Source: Betaproteobacteria bacterium (GTDB taxonomy: Bacteria > Pseudomonadota > Gammaproteobacteria > Burkholderiales > Burkholderiaceae). From it: DNA of 9,816 nt. The position numbers were made by a program, and so were the translations under genes. The DNA is taken from contig JAGWXN010000117.1 of NCBI GenBank assembly GCA_018969885.1, positions 1 through 9,816 on the forward strand, read 5' to 3'. The notes under the pieces were generated by a model, which was given only the letters and a program-made list of their open reading frames with translations, searched no databases and was not told the DNA's origin. This document shows, piece by piece, positions 1 to 6,141 of this stretch (positions are counted from its first letter, which is position 1; each line of letters starts with the position of its first letter).

Positions 1-359
1 CGTTCGTAGAACGCGTGCGTACGATCGAACGCCTCTCGGTTGAACCACCGCGATCGCTGCCAGCCGAACACCTTGGGGCCGACCGCTCGCCCGATGGTGT
101 AGTTGAGCGCATCGCCAGCGATCGCCGCGGTCACCAATAGCGCCATCAGGATGCCGATATCCATCCCGCCCACCGCCGCGATAGCGCCGCACACGAAGAG
201 CAGCGAATCCCCGGGCAGAAATGGCATCACGACCAATCCGGTTTCAACAAAGATGATGAGAAAGAGCGCCGCGTAAATCCACGGGCCCCACTGCTGCACC
301 ATCGCGGCGAGATGCTTGTCGAGGTGCAGGAAAATGTCGATGAGCTGGGCGAAGTCCAT
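1..359 (-). CDS. dedA: DedA family membrane protein (partial, C-terminus outside window)
   Basis: DedA/VTT-domain inner-membrane protein. Members of this family act in proton-dependent membrane homeostasis, and some flip undecaprenyl phosphate or phospholipids. The 119 complete codons seen match the start of E. coli DedA closely: an amphipathic N-terminus (MDFAQLIDIF), a first hydrophobic segment at about residues 27-45, then FLPGDS at 47-52 and GDALNYTIGR at 82-91. E39 and D51 fall where the essential acidic residues of the relatives YqjA and YghB lie. The ATG at 359 is the first ATG in frame and matches the family start; there is no Shine-Dalgarno sequence in front of it. The frame is open to base 1, so roughly the last 80-100 residues are missing. 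It diverges from mutL. Family assignment is firm, but the transported substrate cannot be told from sequence. Confidence 0.93.
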   Translation of the reverse strand, partial: MDFAQLIDIFLHLDKHLAAMVQQWGPWIYAALFLIIFVETGLVVMPFLPGDSLLFVCGAIAAVGGMDIGILMALLVTAAIAGDALNYTIGRAVGPKVFGWQRSRWFNREAFDRTHAFYE

Positions 360-365
360 CGACCG

Positions 366-371
366 ATGATA
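366..371 (-). promoter_or_regulatory. Candidate -10 box for dedA
   Basis: Read on the minus strand this is TATCAT, a 5/6 match to TATAAT, preceded by TG. It lies 6 bp from the dedA ATG at 359, so transcription would start at or within a base or two of the start codon (leaderless or nearly so). That agrees with the missing Shine-Dalgarno sequence. No good -35 box is seen at 16-18 bp. This is inference from sequence alone. Confidence 0.4.
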
Positions 372-373
372 CA

Positions 374-404
374 GGTCAGCGCCCCGCCGACTGCGCGGCT
401 GACC
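374..404. repeat. Inverted repeat GGTCAGC-N17-GCTGACC between dedA and mutL
   Basis: Perfect 7-bp arms at 374-380 and 398-404 with a 17-bp GC-rich spacer. The centre, base 389, is 30 bp from the dedA start and 31 bp from the mutL start, so the repeat sits symmetrically between the divergent genes. Each CTGACC arm lies 2-3 bp upstream of that strand's -10-like hexamer. It could be an operator for a dimeric regulator, a duplicated promoter element or a weak hairpin. A chance 7-bp repeat in GC-rich DNA cannot be excluded. Confidence 0.45.
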
Positions 405-407
405 CGA

Positions 408-413
408 TAGAAT
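408..413 (+). promoter_or_regulatory. Candidate -10 box for mutL
   Basis: TAGAAT is a 5/6 match to TATAAT and ends 6 bp before the mutL GTG at 420, which predicts a transcript starting at or next to the start codon. The first three bases of the box are also the in-frame TAG stop just upstream of mutL, so the protein cannot start earlier. There is no recognisable -35 box. Leaderless GTG starts are less usual than ATG ones, so a promoter further upstream inside dedA remains possible. Confidence 0.45.
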
Positions 414-419
414 CCAGGG

Positions 420-2381
420 GTGGACACCCCGCCAAGCCCCCGACCGATCGCGCTTTTGCCCGATACGCTCATCAGCCAGATCGCCGCCGGCGAAGTGGTC
501 GAGCGGCCGGCTTCGGTGGTGAAAGAGCTGGTCGAAAACGCGCTCGACGCCGGCGCGACCCGTATCGAGCTTCGAATCGAAGAGGGCGGCATCGACCGGA
601 TCGTCGTCACCGACAACGGCTGTGGCATCGCACCCGGGCAACTCGCCCTCGCGCTCACCCGGCACGCCACCAGCAAGATTGCTTCGCTCGCCGAGCTCGA
701 GCGGGTGGTCTCGCTTGGCTTTCGGGGCGAAGCATTGGCCTCGATTGCCTCGGTCGCGCGCACGCGAATCACCAGCCGCACCGCCGACGCCTCACAGGCA
801 AGCATGATCGACTCGAGCACCGGCGAGGTGGAGCCTGCGCGAGGTCTGCCCGGCACCAGCATCGAGGTGATCGACCTCTATTCCGAAACGCCAGCGCGGC
901 GCAAGTTTCTGAAAAATGCAGCGACCGAGGCTGCGCACTGCATCGACACGATACGGCGCATCGCACTGGCCCACCCCGGGGTGACGTTTTCGGCGGTGAG
1001 CGCCCACCGACGGCTGCTTGACTTCGCCGCCGGCGACTGGACCGCGCGCGCGCTCGACGGGCTGGGCGAGGACTATCAGCAGGCGCACCGCCTCCTCGAT
1101 GTCTCAGCGGGACCGGTACGGCTCTTCGGCATGCTGGGGCTTCCCACTGCGAGCCGGGCGCGCGCCGACCGCCAGTTTCTTTACGTCAACGGTCGGTTTG
1201 TACGCGACCGAACCCTGGGCTTTGCGCTCCGCCAGGCCTACGCCGACATGCTGCACGGCGACCGGCATCCGGCCTACGTGCTGTTCCTGTCGGTCGAACC
1301 CTCGCAGGTCGATGTCAACGTTCACCCGGCCAAGACCGAGGTCAGGTTTCGGGAGAGCGCGGCCCTCCGGTCATTTGTCTATCACGCAGTGGAACAGGCG
1401 CTCCGAGGCGGCCTCGCGCAAGCCGGCGCTGCGCCGGGAAGAGCCGATGCGGCACGCCCGGCAACCGAGCCCGCCGCCGAAGCGGCCTTCTACCCTCGCC
1501 CGCTTGATCTGGGCTGGCACGGCGACGATCCCCGCACGCTCAGGGCCGCCGCCCCAGCGGGCGGTGGCTGGGGTATCCGACCCCAGGCGACACCGCGAGC
1601 AAGCGGCAGCACCGAACAGATTCTGGGATTTTTCGCGCCGCCTTCGGGCTCGCCCCAGACGCAGTCTGGCTCGCCATCTCCCATCCCCCGATCAGCCCCC
1701 GCAAGCACCCCGGAGTCGTCTGGTGTTGGGGCAGAGGAATCCACGAGCCTGTCGGCCTCGGCCTCGGTCTATGCGGCTCACTCGGATGCAGCCACCGTTC
1801 CCCGCCTGGGCTTCGCACTCGCGCAGCTCAAAGGGCTCTACATCCTCGCGCAAAACACGCACGGTCTGGTCATCGTCGACATGCATGCGGCCCATGAGCG
1901 GATCGTCTACGAGCGCCTCAAGCGCGAGCTCGACGAGCGGGGTATCGCACATCAGCCGCTCCTGATTCCGGCCACCTTCCGCGCCGACCCACTTGAGGTG
2001 GCGCTGGTCGAAAGCGAACCGGCGGCGTTTGAATCGCTGGGTCTCGATCTGAGCGTGCTCTCGCCCACCTCGATCGCCGTGCGCGGGGTGCCAGCGCTGC
2101 TCGCCCAGGGCGATGTCGCCGCGCTGGCACGCGAGGTCATTGCCGAGCTGCAGGAGCACGGCGCAAGCCGCGCACTCACCGAGCGGCGCGATGCGCTGCT
2201 CGCAGGCATGGCCTGCCGCGCATCGGTGCGCGCCAACCGGGTGCTGAGCGTGGCCGAAATGAATGCGCTTCTGCGCGAAATGGAGCTCACGCCGGGTGCT
2301 GATCAGTGTAACCACGGGCGACCTACCTGGGTGCAGATCGGCATCGGCGAGCTCGACAGCTGGTTCCAGCGTGGTCGCTAA
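420..2381 (+). CDS. mutL: DNA mismatch repair protein MutL (endonuclease-type)
   Basis: MutL couples mismatch recognition by MutS to strand incision and removal. The N-terminal GHKL ATPase spans about residues 8-330: the catalytic base E36 and Mg-binding N40 in KELVENALDAGAT, DNGCGI at 65-70, TRHATSKI at 80-87, GFRGEAL at 100-106 and K305 in VDVNVHPAK. A Pro/Ser/Ala-rich linker follows (about 333-462). The C-terminal domain has the metal-dependent endonuclease signatures D487-M-H-A-x2-E493-x4-E498, ACR at 598-600 and CNHGRP at 630-635, plus a beta-clamp motif QPLLIP at 512-517. This points to the MutH-independent type of mismatch repair, unlike E. coli MutL. An in-frame TAG at 408-410 fixes GTG 420 as the first possible start, and P9 aligns with P2 of E. 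coli MutL. No Shine-Dalgarno sequence lies at a usable distance. The length, 653 residues, is normal. Confidence 0.98.
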   Translation: MDTPPSPRPIALLPDTLISQIAAGEVVERPASVVKELVENALDAGATRIELRIEEGGIDRIVVTDNGCGIAPGQLALALTRHATSKIASLAELERVVSLGFRGEALASIASVARTRITSRTADASQASMIDSSTGEVEPARGLPGTSIEVIDLYSETPARRKFLKNAATEAAHCIDTIRRIALAHPGVTFSAVSAHRRLLDFAAGDWTARALDGLGEDYQQAHRLLDVSAGPVRLFGMLGLPTASRARADRQFLYVNGRFVRDRTLGFALRQAYADMLHGDRHPAYVLFLSVEPSQVDVNVHPAKTEVRFRESAALRSFVYHAVEQALRGGLAQAGAAPGRADAARPATEPAAEAAFYPRPLDLGWHGDDPRTLRAAAPAGGGWGIRPQATPRASGSTEQILGFFAPPSGSPQTQSGSPSPIPRSAPASTPESSGVGAEESTSLSASASVYAAHSDAATVPRLGFALAQLKGLYILAQNTHGLVIVDMHAAHERIVYERLKRELDERGIAHQPLLIPATFRADPLEVALVESEPAAFESLGLDLSVLSPTSIAVRGVPALLAQGDVAALAREVIAELQEHGASRALTERRDALLAGMACRASVRANRVLSVAEMNALLREMELTPGADQCNHGRPTWVQIGIGELDSWFQRGR

Positions 2382-2426
2382 GCGGCCAACGTCCGTAACC
2401 ATCGATCCTCAGCCGCCCATTCCTCC

Positions 2427-3671
2427 GTGAACGCCCCCAGCGCCCGCAGGGCCCACACCCCGGCTGCACCGGAATCCAGCGACCCGTCGGCATCGGTCAT
2501 TCTGTTCGTGATCGGCTTCATGGCGATGCAGCCCATCGCCACCGATGTCTACCTTGCCTCACTCCCCGCCATCGGCGAGGCCTTCGCCGTGGGCGCCTCA
2601 GGCGCTCAGCTCACGCTCTCCATGTTCTTTGCGGGCTTTGCGCTCTCGCAGCTGATCGTGGGGCCCCTTGCCGACCGGTTTGGCCGCCGACCGATTGCGA
2701 TCGCCGGTTGCACGCTCTACGTGGGCGCATCGCTCGCGGGCGCATTCGCGCCCTCGCTTGCGGTGTTACTTGCCGCGCGACTGGTGCAGGCCATCGGCAC
2801 CTGCTGTGTGGTGATCTGTGCGCGCGCCATCGTGCGCGACTGTCACGGCCCCGAGCAGGCGGCACAGGTCATGTCGCGCGCACTGGCCTGGATGGCGCTT
2901 GCGCCGATCACGGGCCCCTTATTGGGCGGATTGCTGGAGGAAACATTCGGCTGGCGCGCCAACCTCATCGCGATCGCGGCAGCGGGCGCCGTCATGCTGT
3001 GGTTTGCGCTGCGAAACCTTGCCGAAACCAACCGCCATCGCAACCCGCAGGCCACCGCACCCCGCGAGCTCGCCAGCACGTATGCGCTCATCATCCGGTC
3101 GCGCACATTTCTCACCTACACCTTCTTTGCCACCGGTACTTTTTGCGCGCTTTACAGTTTCATTTCCGGCTCACCGTTTGTAGCAATCCGCGTCCTCGGC
3201 ATTGCGCCTCGCGAATTCGGACTCCTGTTTGGCGGCGTGGTGATCGGCTTCATCGTGGGTGCTGCACTGGGCCGACGCGGCCTGCCACGCTGGGGCATCG
3301 CGGGCACCATTCGGCGCGGGGCCATTCTGCAGGCCTCTGGCGGCGTGACGCTTCTGACTCTTGCGCTCCTTGATGTCCAGACGGTCTGGTCGCTGATGGG
3401 GCCGATGTTCATCATCCTGCTCGGTCACGGGCTCGTTCAGCCCAGTTCGCAAATGGGCGCGATCGGTCCGTTTCCCCGCCAGGCGGGGGCCGCTGCTGCC
3501 CTCGCTGGTTTTCTGATGTACACGGTTGCGGTCCCGCTGGGGCTCGCGCTGGGCGCAGGTTTCAACGACACCATGCTGCCGCTTGCCGTTGCCGTGGCGA
3601 CGAGCACCTGCGCCACCCTGGCGGGCGCTCTGCTGTTGCCAGCCATGCAGCGCGAGACTCCCTCATCATGA
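2427..3671 (+). CDS. Bcr/CflA-type MFS drug efflux transporter
   Basis: Proton-driven exporter of the DHA1 (12-helix) major facilitator group, in the inner membrane. The order of motifs fits: [12 protein letters not shown] in helix 1 (37-48, with D40), motif [12 protein letters not shown] (79-89) in the helix 2-3 loop, motif B RLVQAIG beginning at R118 in helix 4, and motif [11 protein letters not shown] (159-168) in helix 5. About twelve hydrophobic segments can be counted over 414 residues, a usual length. The substrate (chloramphenicol, bicyclomycin, sulfonamide or a metabolite) cannot be inferred. GTG 2427 is the only start that keeps helix 1 intact, yet the six bases before it are TCCTCC, the reverse of a ribosome-binding site. 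The gene follows mutL by 45 bp in the same frame, with no terminator seen, and overlaps miaA by 4 bp. Confidence 0.92.
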   Translation: MNAPSARRAHTPAAPESSDPSASVILFVIGFMAMQPIATDVYLASLPAIGEAFAVGASGAQLTLSMFFAGFALSQLIVGPLADRFGRRPIAIAGCTLYVGASLAGAFAPSLAVLLAARLVQAIGTCCVVICARAIVRDCHGPEQAAQVMSRALAWMALAPITGPLLGGLLEETFGWRANLIAIAAAGAVMLWFALRNLAETNRHRNPQATAPRELASTYALIIRSRTFLTYTFFATGTFCALYSFISGSPFVAIRVLGIAPREFGLLFGGVVIGFIVGAALGRRGLPRWGIAGTIRRGAILQASGGVTLLTLALLDVQTVWSLMGPMFIILLGHGLVQPSSQMGAIGPFPRQAGAAAALAGFLMYTVAVPLGLALGAGFNDTMLPLAVAVATSTCATLAGALLLPAMQRETPSS

Positions 3672-4591
3672 AGCCGGTGATGTTGCTGGGGCCCACCGCT
3701 TCGGGAAAGAGCGCGGTGGCGATGGCGCTTGCCGAACGGTTCCCGGTTGAAATCGTGAGCGTTGATTCAGCGCAGGTCTACCGTCTGCTTGATATCGGTA
3801 CCGCCAAGCCGAGTCGAGCCGAACGCGCACGGGTGCCGCACCATCTGATCGATATCATCGATCCTGAAGACAGTTACTCGGCCGCCCGCTTCGCAGCCGA
3901 CGCGCACCGACTGGTCACCGAGATCAGCGCACGCGGGCGACTGCCGCTTCTCGTGGGCGGGACAATGCTCTACGCCAAAGCCCTGTGCGAAGGGCTCCAC
4001 GCGCTCCCGCCCGCCAGCGCGGAGCTCCGCGCCGAGCTCGATCGCGAGGCCGAGCAGATCGGCTGGCCCGCGCTCCATACCCGGCTTGCCGGCGTTGATC
4101 CGGCTACCGCCGCGCGGCTCGCGCCAGGCGATTCACAGCGAATCCAAAGAGCGCTCGAGGTCTACCTGCTCACCGGACAGCCGCTGTCACACTGGATCGC
4201 TCAGCAACGCTCGGACGCGGCGCCGCCCCTGGAGGCACTGCGCATTGCGCTTGAACCCTCCGACCGCTCGGTACTGCACGCGCGGATCGAAACCCGATTC
4301 CGGGCCATGCTCGCGGCTGGCCTGATCGACGAGGTGAAACAACTGCGCGAACGCCCCACCCTTCATCCGGAGCTGCCCGCCCTGCGTAGCGTCGGTTATC
4401 GCCAGGTCTGGGCCTGGCTCGACCAGCCCGGCCCCATGGAGACGCTCGCCAACGCCGGGATTGCCGCCACGCGTCAGCTCGCCAAGCGACAACTCACCTG
4501 GCTGCGCTCAGACCCCGGCCGCGTGGTGATCGACTGCCTGGCCCCCGACTGCGCCGATCAGGTTGCGCGACATCTGATATCGATTTCCTGA
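3668..4591 (+). CDS. miaA: tRNA dimethylallyltransferase MiaA
   Basis: Transfers a dimethylallyl group from DMAPP to N6 of adenosine 37 in tRNAs that read codons starting with U, the first step toward the ms2i6A modification that steadies codon pairing. Visible motifs are the P-loop GPTASGKS (8-15), SVDSAQVYR (31-39) with D33 at the place of catalytic D42 of E. coli MiaA, DIGTAKP (42-48), [10 protein letters not shown] (97-106), [10 protein letters not shown] (157-166), SVGYRQVW (241-248) and the C-terminal [12 protein letters not shown] (269-280). At 307 residues the protein is full length. The ATG overlaps the stop of the MFS gene (ATGA at 3668-3671), and no clear Shine-Dalgarno sequence is present, so translation is probably coupled to that gene. 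mutL–miaA linkage is widespread in proteobacteria; here one gene separates them. Confidence 0.98.
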   Translation: MKPVMLLGPTASGKSAVAMALAERFPVEIVSVDSAQVYRLLDIGTAKPSRAERARVPHHLIDIIDPEDSYSAARFAADAHRLVTEISARGRLPLLVGGTMLYAKALCEGLHALPPASAELRAELDREAEQIGWPALHTRLAGVDPATAARLAPGDSQRIQRALEVYLLTGQPLSHWIAQQRSDAAPPLEALRIALEPSDRSVLHARIETRFRAMLAAGLIDEVKQLRERPTLHPELPALRSVGYRQVWAWLDQPGPMETLANAGIAATRQLAKRQLTWLRSDPGRVVIDCLAPDCADQVARHLISIS

Positions 4592-4650
4592 ACGATACAG
4601 GCCGCTTTCGCGCGGTATGCTCTCGGCCCTCAGCGCCCGCAGGAGACAGA
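4592..4650 (+). promoter_or_regulatory. miaA–gnd spacer with strong RBS and weak promoter candidate
   Basis: AGGAG at 4641-4645 lies 5 bp before the gnd ATG and is the best Shine-Dalgarno sequence in the window. TATGCT at 4616-4621 is a possible -10 box, but no -35 box is found at 16-18 bp. A 4-bp stem (CCGC at 4602-4605 with GCGG at 4612-4615) has no T-run after it and is not a terminator. The spacer may start a separate transcript for gnd–gntK, but readthrough from miaA is equally possible. Confidence 0.4.
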
Positions 4651-5589
4651 ATGAGCCAACGCCCCGCCCCCGCCACCGCCCTCGCCATGATCGGTCTTGG
4701 CCGCATGGGGGCTAACATGAGTCGCCGCCTGGCGCGCGCCGGGCTCACCGTTCACGGCTTTGACGGCGACCCGAACGCTCGGGCGCAACTGGCAGATGAA
4801 TCGGGCGTGCATACCTATGCAAGTCTGGACGAGGCCATTGCCCGCCTCGCGGCGCCGCGCGTGGCCTGGGTCATGCTGCCCGCGGGTGAAATCACCGACA
4901 CCACTATCAGTCACCTTGCCGTCACGCTCGCCCCCGGCGATCTGGTGGTGGACGGTGGCAATGCCAACTACCTCGATTCACAGCGCCGCGGTGCGATGCT
5001 CGCCGCTCGCGGCATCGGCTTTGTCGATTGTGGCGTCTCGGGAGGCGTGCACGGACTCGCGAAAGGTTACTGCCTGATGCTGGGCGGCGATGCGCAGGCC
5101 ATCGGCCTCCTTGATACCGTGACCCGGGCCCTTGCGCCGCCCTCCGGGCGCGGCTGGGCCCACTGTGGTGGAATCGGCGCTGGGCACTTTTCGAAAATGG
5201 TTCACAACGGCATCGAATACGGAATGATGCAGGCGCTTGCCGAAGGCTTTGCACTCCTCACCCGGCGAGACGACCTGGTGAGCGAACCGGCTGACGTCGC
5301 GCAAGCGTGGCGCGAAGGTAGCGTCATCCGCTCATGGCTGCTCGATCTCGCCGCTGATGCGCTGACCGACCCGCAGTCGCTTGCCGATGCGGCGCCCTTC
5401 GTTGCCGACTCAGGCGAGGGACGATGGACCGTCGATGAAGCCATCCGGCAAGGTACGCCCATCCCTGCGATCGCCGCAGCACTTTTTGCGCGCTTTGACT
5501 CGCAAGGGCACGCCGACCCCGCCAATCGTCTGCTTGCCATGATGCGGCGCGGCTTTGGCGGCCATGCCGTACGTCAGGCCGGATCGTGA
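4651..5589 (+). CDS. gnd: 6-phosphogluconate dehydrogenase, decarboxylating (short, NAD-type)
   Basis: Oxidises and decarboxylates 6-phosphogluconate to ribulose 5-phosphate and CO2, in the cytoplasm. The Rossmann motif MIGLGRMGANM (13-23) is followed by GFDGDP (36-41). D38, in place of the Asn-Arg of NADP enzymes, suggests NAD preference. Substrate and catalytic motifs are DGGNANY (101-107), CGVSGGVHGLAKGY (127-140) and KMVHNGIEYGMM (182-193), with K182, H185, N186 and E189 matching the sheep enzyme's K183, H186, N187 and E190. SGEGRWTVDEAI (254-265) follows in the helical domain. At 312 residues this is the short form (GntZ/YqeC-like), not the about 470-residue Gnd of E. coli. A strong Shine-Dalgarno sequence precedes the ATG. 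Its stop overlaps the proposed gntK start, so the two probably act as a pair. Confidence 0.95.
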   Translation: MSQRPAPATALAMIGLGRMGANMSRRLARAGLTVHGFDGDPNARAQLADESGVHTYASLDEAIARLAAPRVAWVMLPAGEITDTTISHLAVTLAPGDLVVDGGNANYLDSQRRGAMLAARGIGFVDCGVSGGVHGLAKGYCLMLGGDAQAIGLLDTVTRALAPPSGRGWAHCGGIGAGHFSKMVHNGIEYGMMQALAEGFALLTRRDDLVSEPADVAQAWREGSVIRSWLLDLAADALTDPQSLADAAPFVADSGEGRWTVDEAIRQGTPIPAIAAALFARFDSQGHADPANRLLAMMRRGFGGHAVRQAGS

Positions 5590-6134
5590 ACACTGAAGCC
5601 CCCAAGGGCCCCACGCCGGGACCGAGCCCGGATCGTGGGCCCCGGATGATCCTGGTGATGGGCGTCTCAGGCTGCGGCAAGACCCATGTTGGCAGCGAAT
5701 TGGCCAAAGCACTGGACTATCGCTTCGTCGATGCCGATGACTACCATCCGCGCGCCAACGTCGAAAAAATGCGCGCTGGCCAACCGCTTGATGATCATGA
5801 TCGAGCGCCTTGGCTCGCACGACTGAACGCGCTGCTGCGCCACAGCGCCGCGCGCGATCAGCCCGTGGTGCTTGCGTGTTCTGCGCTTCGCGAGCGCTAC
5901 CGGCAGCATCTGGCGCACCGACTGCCCACGCTCACCGTCGTTCACCTGCGCGGATCGCCCGAGACCATCGCTGAACGGCTGGCCGCGCGCAATCACCGCT
6001 ACATGCCGGCCTCGCTCCTGCAATCGCAATTTGAAGCGCTCGAGCCTCCAACCGGCTCGGTGATCGAAGTCGACATCACGCCGGACGTAAGCAGCATCGT
6101 GCAGACCCTGCTCGCAGCCCTACGGGTGCCCTGA
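5586..6134 (+). CDS. gntK: Gluconokinase (gluconate kinase)
   Basis: Phosphorylates D-gluconate with ATP to 6-phosphogluconate, the substrate of the gnd product upstream. The P-loop is GVSGCGKT (26-33). DADDYHP (49-55) and the segment N58-VEKMRAGQPLDD-H71 match the GntK substrate region, followed by DRAPWL (72-77) and CSALRERYR (98-106). GTG 5586 gives a GTGA overlap with gnd, with AGG 7 bp before it, but adds 20 Pro/Gly-rich residues without family counterparts. ATG 5646 (M21) would give a protein starting right at the first beta strand, with a poorer ribosome-binding site. The overlap start is kept, with moderate trust. From M21 the length is 162 residues, about that of a typical GntK. No gluconate permease or GntR-type regulator is in the window. 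The gene ends 7 bp from the convergent tamB stop. Confidence 0.95.
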   Translation: MNTEAPKGPTPGPSPDRGPRMILVMGVSGCGKTHVGSELAKALDYRFVDADDYHPRANVEKMRAGQPLDDHDRAPWLARLNALLRHSAARDQPVVLACSALRERYRQHLAHRLPTLTVVHLRGSPETIAERLAARNHRYMPASLLQSQFEALEPPTGSVIEVDITPDVSSIVQTLLAALRVP

Positions 6135-6141
6135 CCCCAGG

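Noticed and set aside
1018..2402. Other long frames within mutL (plus 1018-1965, minus 1692-2402)
   Set aside because: They overlie conserved MutL domains in other frames, and the products are Arg/Ser/Pro-rich with no recognisable motif.
2418..2426. Minus-strand GGAGGAATG resembling a ribosome-binding site plus start
   Set aside because: The Shine-Dalgarno-like run lies almost against the ATG, too close to work, and a start here would run antisense through mutL with no sensible product.
3847..3863. Near-palindrome GATCGAT-ATC-ATCGATC
   Set aside because: It lies inside miaA and encodes the conserved LIDIIDP stretch; repeated Asp-Ile codons explain it.
4602..4615. Hairpin CCGC-N6-GCGG as a miaA terminator
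   Set aside because: The stem has only 4 bp and no T-run follows.
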